Source: Prevotella sp. P3-122
Lineage (GTDB): Bacteria > Bacteroidota > Bacteroidia > Bacteroidales > Bacteroidaceae
DNA: 64,000 nt
Direction: 5' to 3'
Assembly (NCBI RefSeq): GCF_002251365.1
Contig: NZ_NPJH01000087.1
Span: forward strand, 1 to 64,000
The translations under genes and the position numbers were made by a program. The notes under the pieces were generated by a model. It was not told the DNA's origin, searched no databases, and was given only the letters and a program-made list of their open reading frames with translations. Numbering within the stretch: position 1 is the stretch's first letter; each line of letters begins with the position of its first letter. Of the stretch, positions 8,327 to 17,284 are shown piece after piece.

Positions 8327-9355
8327 TTAGTTGTACCTGATATCTTCAACTAACCGTTGTAGGTTAGTGTCAAATTTAGTATCGTCTGTCATATCCAAAC
8401 CTAATCTGTTACCCATATATTTAGGATAAGAAATATATTTCGTTCCTTTCCTTATGATAGGAATGAACTTGATGGTTGATTGGTTTCGGTACAACTCGTC
8501 GCTTATAAGAACTGACTCATATCCTACTCCATTTTCACGTGCATCTGCCTTCTTTTTGTACATGGGGGTAAGTATCATCAACACCCTATCCGATTTCGAT
8601 ACCATTATTTCCATAAAATGATTGACATCCAAACCTAAAGGTTGTTTAACATCTATTGATACTTCAAAATACTCACCCAACTTGTCAGCAAGGCTATGTA
8701 CCCATGAATTGTGCTGCTCATCTTCCCAACCGTATGAGATAAATATCTTCTTCTTATTTGAAATAGACTGATTCGTATCTTCATTTGATGTGTAGGAATT
8801 TTCCATAGGAGTTATTTTCTGCAGAATATCAATCAAATGCAACTTTACTTTTGTAATGAGATTCTTGACATAGGCAATGTCGCTTTCTTGATAGATTCTT
8901 CCGAATCGTGTATGTTTAGGGAAATTATACCATTGAAGAATCATGTTTTTCAATCCTTCATTCAAATACATATTCAAACTGCCTGACCCTTTCTTACTCA
9001 GTTCTTCCAAAGATTCAAGTCCCTGAGTTACGTGCATTTTTTCAGGTGAAGAACTTTCATATCCTCCATCCCGCAAATAGGCTGAGATATGAGTTGTATC
9101 AAGTCTTTGTATAGTCATGTTGCCTAATGCATTAAAAACCTCAATATATAAATCACACTCAAGCAATCTATAAGCTGGTATCTGCATGGCATTATCATAA
9201 CCTCTTATTTCGTGGTCTATCCAAACGTTTGATTCTACAGAAAGGTATTGTAAACAATACGACTTAGTTAACAATAAAGCTTGGCTTATTGTAATCTGAT
9301 TTAGAATTAACTGTGACAGTATATCATTTGCATTCATACGACTATTCTTGTACAA
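8327..9355 (-). CDS. AbiTii-like N-terminal domain fused to a SEFIR/TIR domain
   Basis: The 342-residue protein has two parts. Residues about 8-180 resemble the AbiTii domain, a helical module fused to many abortive-infection effectors (LLTKSYCLQYLSVESNVWIDHE, then GYDN and PAYRLLECDLY, with positions 27-70 most typical). Residues about 202-340 form a SEFIR domain of the TIR clade: KKIFISYGWEDEQHNSWV, then SKSDRVLMILTPMYKKKADA, and GVGYESVLIS with Glu280 as the candidate catalytic acid. Bacterial TIR-clade domains often degrade NAD or make signal nucleotides. No membrane segment is visible. A second Met at codon 7 is an alternative start. A phage-defence role is inferred from architecture and neighbourhood. 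Confidence 0.78.
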   Translation of the reverse strand: MYKNSRMNANDILSQLILNQITISQALLLTKSYCLQYLSVESNVWIDHEIRGYDNAMQIPAYRLLECDLYIEVFNALGNMTIQRLDTTHISAYLRDGGYESSSPEKMHVTQGLESLEELSKKGSGSLNMYLNEGLKNMILQWYNFPKHTRFGRIYQESDIAYVKNLITKVKLHLIDILQKITPMENSYTSNEDTNQSISNKKKIFISYGWEDEQHNSWVHSLADKLGEYFEVSIDVKQPLGLDVNHFMEIMVSKSDRVLMILTPMYKKKADARENGVGYESVLISDELYRNQSTIKFIPIIRKGTKYISYPKYMGNRLGLDMTDDTKFDTNLQRLVEDIRYN

Positions 9356-9654
9356 AAAATATGGCAGTTAAAATACAATAATCCCGAGGTAATGTTCATT
9401 ACTGATTATTCACACATTATCAATGTTTCAGCGGTGTTCATCAAGCTACGCAAGTGTCTGATGACTGATGACTGATGATTGATTACTGCAGAAATAACTT
9501 GAATATCTCTTTGCCCGCAAGCGTACTATTTTGGTTAAATAGCAATTGCCATAAATGACCAGCAATTAACAGAAAATAATTATTATTTCTCAATCGTACC
9601 CATATATATTTACGGATTATTTCATGAGCCTTTATCTATGCATACAGATAGGTA
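9356..9654. repeat. Intergenic repeat tract (CATCAAGCTACGCAAGT type)
   Basis: No gene is visible. Positions 9407-9490 hold one copy of the dispersed module: TTCACACATTAT, then TTCAGCGGTGTTCATCAAGC, then TACGCAAG, followed by TGATGACTGA-type tandem words. A short block GCAATTGCCATAAATGACCA (about 9542-9561) recurs near 26,720. Confidence 0.7.
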
Positions 9655-11796
9655 TTACAATCGTTGTCCACTAAGTTTTTGATATAATGTCACTGCATAT
9701 CTGTCCGTCATTCCTGATACGAAATCAACAATGAGTCTTAACTTGTAGTATGGAGTCAGCTTCTCCACATCATATTCCCATATGTCTTTTTCTGTAATGT
9801 TCATGTATTGTACTTTGTCATTAGAGGTTTCATGCATTGCCACCTTAAGACATGTCCGAGAAATAACGCTCTTGGAGTGATTCCTGAACTTTGCATCATC
9901 CTTAAACACATAGTCTATCAAAATATCAAGCAGACCACGCAAAACAGAATATCCTGTCAGTTCCAATTGCTCTATATCTTTTTGTGGAAAGATATAGCGC
10001 TTTGCAAATTTTGCTAGCGCTTTGGAAAGATATAATGGATCTTTTTCTATTAATTCTTCTGTATAATCACCACTATCTATTTTATCCAAGTTATTTACAA
10101 ATGTATCAACAGCCAATTTTACAAAATGTCTGATTACGGCTACACGTAAGTCAACCATCATCTGACGTTCACTTTTCTCTTTGTCATCTTTCTTTTGGTT
10201 GATTTTCAACTCTTTCAGTATGTCGAATTCGTCGTCTCCCTTGAATTCCCCTATGGTGCTATTTAGATGTTTTACTATATCATTAAAAGAATACCATTTC
10301 ATGATAAATCCATCTTCAACATCCATGATAAGATAGCAAATCGAATCTGCAGCCTCAACCAGGAAAGAGAGCGGGTGGCGAACAATTTTGTCTCCTTTCT
10401 TCATCTTGCATGCCTCGACCACCTTTTTAAAAAGCTCTTTCTCACTGTAATATACTCCATGCTTTTTGGTACCTATATATTTCTTGTTTATGTTTTTTTG
10501 ATTGGGATACTTCATATATGCCGCCAATGTAGCATACGTGAGATTAAGACCATAAAGGTCTCCGATATATTGTAACTTACTAACCACCCTCAACCCTTGT
10601 GCATTACCGTCAAAACATGTAAAATCCAAGGCTTCTTCGTCAGTGATGATATGTTTTGTGAGATATTCCTTGAAGTAGTTCTGTATGATGGTTTCGCCAA
10701 AATGACCAAACGGAGGATTACCAATATCGTGTATCAATGCTGCTGAACGTAAGATTGAAATCATCTTGCGCTCTATCTCATAAGCCTGTTTCTCGCCATA
10801 TAGTCTAATAAATTCTGGTCTTCTGCAATAGTCAAGCCCTAACGATTCGGCTACGTTCATGACTTCAAGAGAATGGGTGAGTCGAGTATGCACACTATCA
10901 CCTGTGGTGAGTGGCACGACTTGGGTTTTATCATGCATTCGCCTTAAAGCGGAACTGAATAGAACACGCCCCAAGTCGCTTTCAAAGTCACTTCGGTTCT
11001 CGTTTGCCGCATTATCAATCTTGTAATCCCCGAATCCGGATTTTTGCCTTGCCCTACCGCTGTTCAAATAACGGTCCCAATCTATTTTATACTCTTCGCC
11101 TATTAATTCCATAACACGTTTTTTTATTGTATCATTAGTATATATTATCTTGTGGAAATGACGAGCCTGCACTGACTCAAAATCCATATTTTCATCATAA
11201 TGAGAACTTATCCATTGTTTCAGACTCCTGCCTATCGCAATACCGCATTTATCTGAGAAATAAAATGTATTAACTATACACAATTCATTGTTGGGATTAA
11301 GAGGATATACGACCTCCATCGTATTCGTTTGAATAAATACCACAAATTCATCTGTATAGATAAATTTTTCATTGGTATAATCAAATACAATTGAAGAAAA
11401 ATTGAAGAATGTTCGTTTTAGAAGAGAATCTACTTCGGGTATGTCCCCTTCTTTAACTATTCCCCAAGTATTCTCAAGAAACCAAACATCGAGTGACATA
11501 TCGTCACCCATGATTTTCAATCCTCCAAACTGGTTTCGTTCGTATCTTGCTTTTCTTAATAAGGATACAGGTATCTTAAAATCCTGCCAAGGATTAATCA
11601 CGATATCACAATCGCGAACCACATCAATGACTCCTGTAAGGAAATCACGTATGATTCCGCTAAATATATATACAGAGCTATGTTTTGATATTTCCTCGAT
11701 AGATTTCCTTACCTCTGGCGAAAGGATGAATCTGTCGAGAAATAACTTAAACGATCTAGCTTGCCTATCAATATAAAAGTATGACTTTTGATTCAT
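9655..11796 (-). CDS. Nucleotidyltransferase-head / dGTPase-type HD fusion protein
   Basis: This 713-residue protein joins two enzymes. Residues about 40-110 match the poly(A)-polymerase/tRNA-nucleotidyltransferase head: FSGIIRDFLTG (45-55), RDCDIVI with D62 and D64, and LDVWFLEN with D103 as the third acidic residue, so the catalytic triad appears intact. Residues about 245-600 match dGTPase/HD hydrolases: RVLFSSALRRMHDKTQV (277-293), RLTHSLEV with H308, ALIHDIGNPPFGHFGE with H356 and D357, FDGNAQ (395-400), and EAADS with D484. Usual Dgt proteins have 450-500 residues and no such N-terminus. dGTPases can deplete dNTPs during phage infection, which fits the neighbourhood. The gene stands alone on the minus strand. 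The fusion is directly visible and the role is inferred. Confidence 0.85.
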   Translation of the reverse strand: MNQKSYFYIDRQARSFKLFLDRFILSPEVRKSIEEISKHSSVYIFSGIIRDFLTGVIDVVRDCDIVINPWQDFKIPVSLLRKARYERNQFGGLKIMGDDMSLDVWFLENTWGIVKEGDIPEVDSLLKRTFFNFSSIVFDYTNEKFIYTDEFVVFIQTNTMEVVYPLNPNNELCIVNTFYFSDKCGIAIGRSLKQWISSHYDENMDFESVQARHFHKIIYTNDTIKKRVMELIGEEYKIDWDRYLNSGRARQKSGFGDYKIDNAANENRSDFESDLGRVLFSSALRRMHDKTQVVPLTTGDSVHTRLTHSLEVMNVAESLGLDYCRRPEFIRLYGEKQAYEIERKMISILRSAALIHDIGNPPFGHFGETIIQNYFKEYLTKHIITDEEALDFTCFDGNAQGLRVVSKLQYIGDLYGLNLTYATLAAYMKYPNQKNINKKYIGTKKHGVYYSEKELFKKVVEACKMKKGDKIVRHPLSFLVEAADSICYLIMDVEDGFIMKWYSFNDIVKHLNSTIGEFKGDDEFDILKELKINQKKDDKEKSERQMMVDLRVAVIRHFVKLAVDTFVNNLDKIDSGDYTEELIEKDPLYLSKALAKFAKRYIFPQKDIEQLELTGYSVLRGLLDILIDYVFKDDAKFRNHSKSVISRTCLKVAMHETSNDKVQYMNITEKDIWEYDVEKLTPYYKLRLIVDFVSGMTDRYAVTLYQKLSGQRL

Positions 11797-12366
11797 GCCT
11801 ACTAGTGGTGCGATAAATTTCGCTAAATCACATCTATTAGTTTAATATTTAATCACTTACAAGCGTTCTATGATTTTTTGATTTGAATTTGATTGAGTAA
11901 TTTTGCAGCCAAAACTGCAGAATTATGATTTGAGAGACCTCATCACAAAGCCAAAGAACTCAATCATTCAAAAACAAAATGTCAAAGAACTCACTTTATT
12001 TGATGATTTTTATTAACCGTGCAAATTTATTGCACCAGTACTAATTCATGCCGATGAATTATCAAATGAGAAGAAGTGTGGTAAGTACTCAATTTAGGGC
12101 ATACCACCATTTATTGGCACTTTTCCAGTGTCTACAATTGGATATGGTAAGTAAGTACTCAATTTAGGGCATACGAATTTGATTGATGACTGATTATTGA
12201 TTACTGATGACTGATTATTCGCAAGCTCATCAAGCTACGCAAGTTTCTGATTACTTGTCCTCATCCTTGCGGATGAACTTGTGCTTTATCTTGACTACTG
12301 CAAAATTTATTGAGCTTCGCTCGACCTTTTCTCGCCATGGCAATGATTAAGCGAACTTATCATTGC
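11797..12366. other. Long intergenic region with direct repeats and TGATGACTGA tract
   Basis: No protein-coding gene is supported. It contains the 24-base direct repeat at 12081/12151, reported separately. It also has a tract of TGATGACTGATTA words from about 12178 to 12225, and a partial CATCAAGCTACGCAAGT block at about 12229-12250 just beyond the 3' end of the ORF6N gene. Confidence 0.6.
12081..12174. repeat. Pair of identical 24-base direct repeats
   Basis: Positions 12081-12104 and 12151-12174 are identical (GTAAGTACTC, then AATTTAGGGC, then ATAC) with a 46-base spacer. Only two units are present, so this does not qualify as a CRISPR array. It could be a decayed array, a duplicated target site, or binding sites for a regulator. 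Confidence 0.75.
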
Positions 12367-12906
12367 TCATCTGGCTAATCGAAAACGTTCAATCTCCGTC
12401 TCCGTGGAAGCAGTGGAGAGATTGTTGCCTACGACAGTGGCAAGGAGCTGGCCTGTCTTCTGGAGGAGGGACTGTTGCTCAGTGCCGCCGTCGGTGACGT
12501 TCTGGAGGGCTTCCATGGTGCGGGCCATCTCACGCACTTCAACGAAGGTGTCGATGATGGCGAGGGTGGTCTGGGTGGCACGGGGCGACTTCAGAATAGT
12601 GGCGAGCATGTAAAGTCCTCGCTCGGTGAAGGCTTTGAAATTGTATTTGGAATAGTGGCCTTTGCCTTGCGATGGTTCTATGGTCGAAAATTTCGACCTT
12701 AGAACTGCGGACTCTTCTTCATCGAGGTAGATGATGCAACGAGGTGGAAATTTTTCGGGGTTGTTTTTCACTGCCTCGTTGATGCGTTTTGTTTCTACAC
12801 CGTAGAGTTCTGCCACATCTCGGTCGAGAAGGACATGCTGACCTCTTACGATAACAATACGGGACTCAACGTCCTTGGTGGTGATTGGGAGAATATGTTG
12901 ATTCAT
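12367..12906 (-). CDS. ORF6N domain protein
   Basis: The 179-residue product has an ORF6N domain over its first 125 residues: RIVIVRGQHVLLDRDVAELY, then ETKRINEAVKNNPEKFP, and FTERGLYMLATILKSPRA. ORF6N proteins are related to phage antirepressor and KilA-N proteins and are expected to bind DNA. They are common in Bacteroidetes accessory regions. The C-terminal 50 residues lack the additional domain seen in longer phage antirepressors. GC content is higher than that of the flanking AT-rich genes. It is bracketed on both sides by TGATGACTGATTA/CATCAAGCT repeats, which suggests that it moves with, or is maintained by, those repeats. No partner gene is adjacent. Confidence 0.82.
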   Translation of the reverse strand: MNQHILPITTKDVESRIVIVRGQHVLLDRDVAELYGVETKRINEAVKNNPEKFPPRCIIYLDEEESAVLRSKFSTIEPSQGKGHYSKYNFKAFTERGLYMLATILKSPRATQTTLAIIDTFVEVREMARTMEALQNVTDGGTEQQSLLQKTGQLLATVVGNNLSTASTETEIERFRLAR

Positions 12907-13138
12907 TACTGATGACTGATGAATGATGACTGATGATTGATTATTGATTATTCACACATTATATATTATAAGAGGTGTTCATCAAGCTAAAGCAAGTTGC
13001 TGATGATTGATGACTGATTACTGATTGCCTTTTGGACACCATGCAAAAATCGACATCTTTCACCATACTATTATAATTACATTTACGGCTGACATACTAC
13101 GGTCGGTGTTTAATATCGCCTATCAGGCGAGACGAAGC
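12907..13138. repeat. TGATGACTGA / CATCAAGCT repeat tract
   Basis: Directly upstream of the ORF6N gene, positions 12905-13027 consist of TGATGACTGATGA-type words flanking a TTCACACATTATATAT block and GGTGTTCATCAAGCTAAAGC. This is one copy of the dispersed repeat. Positions 13110-13140 (CGCCTATCAGGCGA) contain a small hairpin similar to one near 1360. Confidence 0.7.
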
Positions 13139-14980
13139 CTATCTTGTTTTCGAAATCTCTTTTACTTCTTTTGGTGCAGATTGCTCTTTTATGGTATTCT
13201 CTTTCTTATCTGTAGAATCATTTTTGAGTGAGAATACAAATTCTCCCAACGTAATAAGAAATATAATACCTAATAAACCAAATATCCATGGTTTTGCTTT
13301 TGTGAACCTTTCTGTCACAAGAAAATAACCTAAACACACGAATGATAGAAGAATTAAGCCCAAAGCAATTACATACCCCATTTTATCTGTAATAGAGGTG
13401 TTTGTATTGCCAATGAAAATTGAAAGCAACCCAACAAGAAAAGTAGTAACAGATGCATAAAGCCCCATTTGTTCAAGGTTCTTTCTCTCCATTGACTCAA
13501 TCTTGTTTTTTGCACGTATAAGATCACGGTGTTCGTCAATATGACGTACTTGATAATCTAGCATTGAAACTTTAATATTTAGCTGCTCCATTTTTTCTTT
13601 TAATACTTTAAATCTTAATGGACGGCAGAATGAAGATGGACAAAAAATTTTTATATCATTTGCTTCATCTTTTATAGTTGAAAAATTATATCGCAATTGC
13701 ATCAAATATGGATGATGATGTTTACACCACTCATAATTTTCTTTCAATTTACAATAGCATTTTTGCAGAAGTGTATTATAAGCTTCTATATCACATTCTA
13801 TTCTATCTTCTTTTAGTAAGTCATCTATCTTGGCACACAGATATTCAACTATTTTTTGAAATGGATGATAATTAAATATAAATGTTTCATTTTGAACTGA
13901 TTCTATCTTGGCAATTTCCTTTTCCAACTTCTGAATATTCAACCCTTTTCTATTGTCCAAAATAAACGATAGGCGAGAATTATACATATAATTCCTGAAA
14001 GACCTGTCTGCGCAATCATTAATTAGATTATGCTCTTCTCCTTTTATGTATTCTTTATGATGTTTCTCTCCTAACGATATGAGGCTATCTATTTGTTCTT
14101 GAGATTTAGTGATTTTTGTATAATATCTCATCAAGAAAGCAAGTTGCCACATAGCAACATCTTTATTGTGAGAATTTTTTTGCCACTCCAGTACTTGAGC
14201 ATAATCCAAACGGTCCGGATCCATATATTTCAAAAATAGATGTCTAAAATCATCTGGTTGATATTTATCTGGCTCAGACAAAGAAATAATCTTTGTTTCG
14301 AAATTATAGTTGTAGTTAATTTGCTTTTGTTTTGAAAAAATAGACAGTTTGGACAACAATAATTCCACCTTTGTTAGACAAGCTTCGATTATTGCCTTTA
14401 CATCAACTGACTTCTCCTTGTTCCTCTTATCCAAGATCTCCCTTATTATCAATAATTTTTGGATATATTTCTCATCATACGAGAATATATATTCCATAAA
14501 GCAGACTTCACACACTAATTCAAACAACTCAATATATTCATTCTTTGAACGGTCCGTTTCTCCATATAATATTGCAGAAAAAGGGTGGTTTTTTTGTACA
14601 TCTAATCTGTCTTGAACCAAGGATATGTGATAACGGAGTAACTTGATAGCATCATGCAGATTATAAAGCATGTCACTATACGCTATCATTAACTTAGTTT
14701 GAAGCCTCTTGTCGTCTGGAACGGTATCTTGTAAACCCTTCTCAATCATTGAGTCAAGATCTGTGAGTTTTTTTATATTTCCAACCAAGAAATCTCCTGC
14801 TAACACCAATTTTGAAGCATTTGAAAATAGGAAAGGCACAAAGGATTTTATTTTTGTAACACCAGCAATTAGTGATTTCTTCTTCCCACCATCAGACCAG
14901 TCTAACATTTCTATCCATCCTTCAGGAAAGTCCGACATAAATTTGTCATATATGCTTTGAGAAAATTTAGACTCTTCCAT
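13139..14980 (-). CDS. Large membrane-anchored protein coupled to a Panacea-type gene
   Basis: This is an unrecognised protein of 613 residues from the Met at 14980, or 626 from 15019. The first 500 residues are charged, helical and rich in Lys, Leu and Tyr. After a coiled-coil-like stretch (ENLEQ region) there are three hydrophobic segments near the C-terminus (VTTFLVGLLSIFIGN, then YVIALGLILLSFVCLGYFLV and WIFGLLGIIFLITLGEFVF), ending in a Lys-rich tail. I chose 14980 because it is one base after the upstream stop. The upstream gene encodes a Panacea-type antitoxin, so this could be its toxin or effector, acting at the membrane. Toxins paired with Panacea antitoxins are very diverse, which fits the absence of a known domain. 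Function is inferred only. Confidence 0.6.
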   Translation of the reverse strand: MEESKFSQSIYDKFMSDFPEGWIEMLDWSDGGKKKSLIAGVTKIKSFVPFLFSNASKLVLAGDFLVGNIKKLTDLDSMIEKGLQDTVPDDKRLQTKLMIAYSDMLYNLHDAIKLLRYHISLVQDRLDVQKNHPFSAILYGETDRSKNEYIELFELVCEVCFMEYIFSYDEKYIQKLLIIREILDKRNKEKSVDVKAIIEACLTKVELLLSKLSIFSKQKQINYNYNFETKIISLSEPDKYQPDDFRHLFLKYMDPDRLDYAQVLEWQKNSHNKDVAMWQLAFLMRYYTKITKSQEQIDSLISLGEKHHKEYIKGEEHNLINDCADRSFRNYMYNSRLSFILDNRKGLNIQKLEKEIAKIESVQNETFIFNYHPFQKIVEYLCAKIDDLLKEDRIECDIEAYNTLLQKCYCKLKENYEWCKHHHPYLMQLRYNFSTIKDEANDIKIFCPSSFCRPLRFKVLKEKMEQLNIKVSMLDYQVRHIDEHRDLIRAKNKIESMERKNLEQMGLYASVTTFLVGLLSIFIGNTNTSITDKMGYVIALGLILLSFVCLGYFLVTERFTKAKPWIFGLLGIIFLITLGEFVFSLKNDSTDKKENTIKEQSAPKEVKEISKTR

Positions 14981-14981
14981 G

Positions 14982-15539
14982 TCAATATGCTTTAACGTTG
15001 CTATTACATATATTTTCAACAGTCATCTCCTCACTCTTACTACCTAAAAGTTCTGCAACAGTTATTGCAGTCTGCCAAGCAGTCCATTGATGGGTAATTT
15101 CAACAAGGTCAAAAACTGGCATATAAAGGTAATCCTTACGTCTGCATTTCAATTCGCTGATAGCTTCATTAGTCCATTCCTTAAGTTGATTGTCAAGATT
15201 GTCAAAATTACAATTTTCGAATTGTTTCTCGAATGTACAATCATTACCTTTGAAAGTTATATGTGTAAACGAATTACTATTCATTGCCTCATAGATATCC
15301 AACTCTACAGGACCATAAGGCAGTGCATTAAAACGATTAAATACACTCATTAATCTTTTTTCAGCAATGGTTGCATTAATTGTACATGCAAGGAATAAAA
15401 GCTTTTGTAAACGAAGTTTTGTGAATGAGGGTATGGTATGCCCATTAATTTCTCTTTTCCATTCTACCAGAAGATATACGAAATATTCGAATAATAATTT
15501 CTTCTGTTGAAGCTTATTTGCTCTTTCTTTCATAGTCAT
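14982..15539 (-). CDS. Panacea / SocA-like antitoxin domain protein
   Basis: The 185-residue protein shows the Panacea (DUF4065, SocA-like) signature: FTKLRLQKLLFLACTINA (about residues 38-55), then FNRFNALPYGPVELDIYEAM (about 67-86). Near its C-terminus a Trp/Ala motif HQWTAWQTAI resembles the family's end. Panacea domains act as antitoxins for many unrelated toxins and also occur in SocA, the SocB adaptor. It is the first gene of a two-gene unit, and its stop lies one base before the probable start of the membrane-anchored protein. This tight order, antitoxin first, is typical of toxin-antitoxin operons. Domain identity is fairly sure. Confidence 0.72.
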   Translation of the reverse strand: MTMKERANKLQQKKLLFEYFVYLLVEWKREINGHTIPSFTKLRLQKLLFLACTINATIAEKRLMSVFNRFNALPYGPVELDIYEAMNSNSFTHITFKGNDCTFEKQFENCNFDNLDNQLKEWTNEAISELKCRRKDYLYMPVFDLVEITHQWTAWQTAITVAELLGSKSEEMTVENICNSNVKAY

Positions 15540-16069
15540 ATAAATAAATATGTATAACCTGTAAGGTAAGCGTCCAAAAGTGATTAAAATCCTTTTAAGG
15601 GCGGGAATTCCAAGAAGCCTGACTATTTTGATTTTATTGAAATTTAACTTGTATTAATCAACTGCTTGGAGAGAAAGCAAGTCTGACAAAATTGTCATAG
15701 TCCCTTCGTTCCTATTGTTTGGATTTTTTATTGCGGTGACAAAAGCAGAATTCCTATGGCTCATAGCCTTTCACCACGAGATTGATGACTGATTATTGAT
15801 TATTCACACATTATATATTTTCAGCGGTGTTCATCAAGCTACGCAAGTTCCTGATTGCTGATTATTCGCGAGTTCATCATGCGGGTCACACCGACCTACA
15901 TTTCCGCATTCCTCGTCTTCAGGCTCTTCACACATGTATCCATCTTCTCGAGAAGGTGTGAACAGGGGACAGGCTCCGTTCACAGGCTAAGGGTACAGGC
16001 TCCGTTCACGGGCTCACGCCCTATCCTATGTTATGTCGTCCTTGCATGGCTATGATGCTGCTTGCCCCA
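15540..16069. repeat. Non-coding region with two repeat types
   Basis: No gene is visible. Positions 15781-15875 carry a TGATGACTGATTA/CATCAAGCTACGCAAGT module. Positions 15958-16020 contain a duplicated phrase (ACAGGCTCCGTTCAC twice, next to GGGGACAGG) that echoes the ends of the IS3 remnant and the flanks of the REP transposase. Both the upstream Panacea promoter and the 3' end of the next gene must lie here. Confidence 0.6.
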
Positions 16070-16603
16070 TTACTCATCACCAATCAAAGCAACTTGTACC
16101 AAATCTGCCAATTTATGTGCAAATTCAGAAGTGTCATTTACTGAGTGTTTATTTATCAGCATATATAACGAAAGGTCATTTCTTCTATAATGTTCAAATT
16201 CTTCGTCAGATATTACTGAAGATACGAATCTTCTGTAAACCCTAAAACGTCTTGAAACCATTCCACTTACATCTCGTTCATCTTCTGCTCCGATAAAGAA
16301 AAATGATGCCGAAGAATCTCGCTTTAATACATCAAGCATTATGTGTATTAAAGTATAGAAAATAGTTCGAGGTTCAAATGTATTAGTACGAAGGCTGTAC
16401 TTATTCTTACTGTCAATATTTGCTTTGTCAAAAAATTTTAGGCAGTAAGCGTGCTCTGGGTAATGTTCTACCCTTACAATATATGTATGATGAGACTTCA
16501 TGGATTTAAATCTATATTGCAAAGTATTGAGCATGTACTCATTTTCAGTACACTTGTCAATCATTTGAAATATGAATGGATAACCATCACTCATCGAAGC
16601 CAT
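16070..16603 (-). CDS. Hypothetical protein, 177 residues
   Basis: I do not recognise this family. The protein looks soluble. It has a central strand-rich part (YIVRVEHYPEHAYCLKFFDK), a hydrophobic stretch FFFIGAEDERD, a basic patch MVSRRFRVYRRF (about residues 114-125), and an acidic C-terminus. It begins three bases after the stop of a 66-residue gene, so the two form an operon. Small-plus-larger pairs of this kind can be toxin-antitoxin systems, but nothing in the sequence proves it. It is flanked on both sides by repeat tracts. Confidence 0.6.
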   Translation of the reverse strand: MASMSDGYPFIFQMIDKCTENEYMLNTLQYRFKSMKSHHTYIVRVEHYPEHAYCLKFFDKANIDSKNKYSLRTNTFEPRTIFYTLIHIMLDVLKRDSSASFFFIGAEDERDVSGMVSRRFRVYRRFVSSVISDEEFEHYRRNDLSLYMLINKHSVNDTSEFAHKLADLVQVALIGDE

Positions 16604-16606
16604 AAA

Positions 16607-16807
16607 TCATATAATTATATCATAAACTGGAATGGACAACTTATGCCTCTCTGCTTTAGATACCTTAACTACACCTGGGGTTGCATCGAAATAATCCACA
16701 GGATAACGCTTCTTTCCGTTAGGCATAACAACCTCTGTAACACGACGATAAAGAAGTATTCCCTCGTCTGTCACGACCTTCGTTATTTTTCTTTCAGCTT
16801 TACCCAT
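16607..16807 (-). CDS. Small hypothetical protein, 66 residues
   Basis: The 66-residue product is basic (KAERKITKVV, then GKKRYPVDYFDATPGVVKVS) with no membrane segment. It is the first gene of a two-gene unit whose second member starts three bases downstream. Its size, charge and position would fit an antitoxin or a small DNA-binding partner. That is inference only. No homologous family is recognised. Confidence 0.5.
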   Translation of the reverse strand: MGKAERKITKVVTDEGILLYRRVTEVVMPNGKKRYPVDYFDATPGVVKVSKAERHKLSIPVYDIII

Positions 16808-17284
16808 ATCGTAACGATTCTAATTTAACAAATGATTATAAACCACATTAAACATGCGATTTTCACAAAATTCGCTGTAAAGATACGTGTTATTTTTGAA
16901 TCAGCCAAAGGAAATGGGAGAAATTATTGATTGATGAATGATGATTGATTGCTGATTATTCACACATTATAAATTTTCAGCGGTGTTCATCAAGCTACGC
17001 AAGTTCCTGATTGATGATTGTCTTCACACGGAAAATGCGGAGGACACGGATGGACACGGAGGTCCGCTAGCGGACGGTGTGGAGAACAGGAATCATCGGA
17101 ATTTAAACGGATTTAAACGGAGGTCCGCAAGCGGACGAGGTTAGGAAACAAGTTTCGATTAATGATGACTGATTGCTGATTATTGATGACTGATGACTGA
17201 TTATTGATGACTGATGACTGATGACTGATGACTGATTGCTGATGAATGATTACTGATTATTGATTATTGATTGATGATTACTGA
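16808..17284. repeat. Repeat-rich non-coding region
   Basis: This holds a TGATGACTGA/CATCAAGCTACGCAAGT module (16918-17020), and then a unit with TTCACACGGAAAATGCGGA and two GTCCGC-NN-GCGGAC hairpins at 17062-17075 and 17123-17136 separated by duplicated ATTTAAACGG words. A long TGATGACTGATTATTGA tract follows (17158-17285) and reaches the stop of the four-helix-bundle gene. The same composite recurs at 25,740-26,600. Confidence 0.75.

Noticed and set aside
12081..12174. Two-repeat CRISPR array
   Set aside because: Only two repeats with a 46-base spacer and no cas genes.
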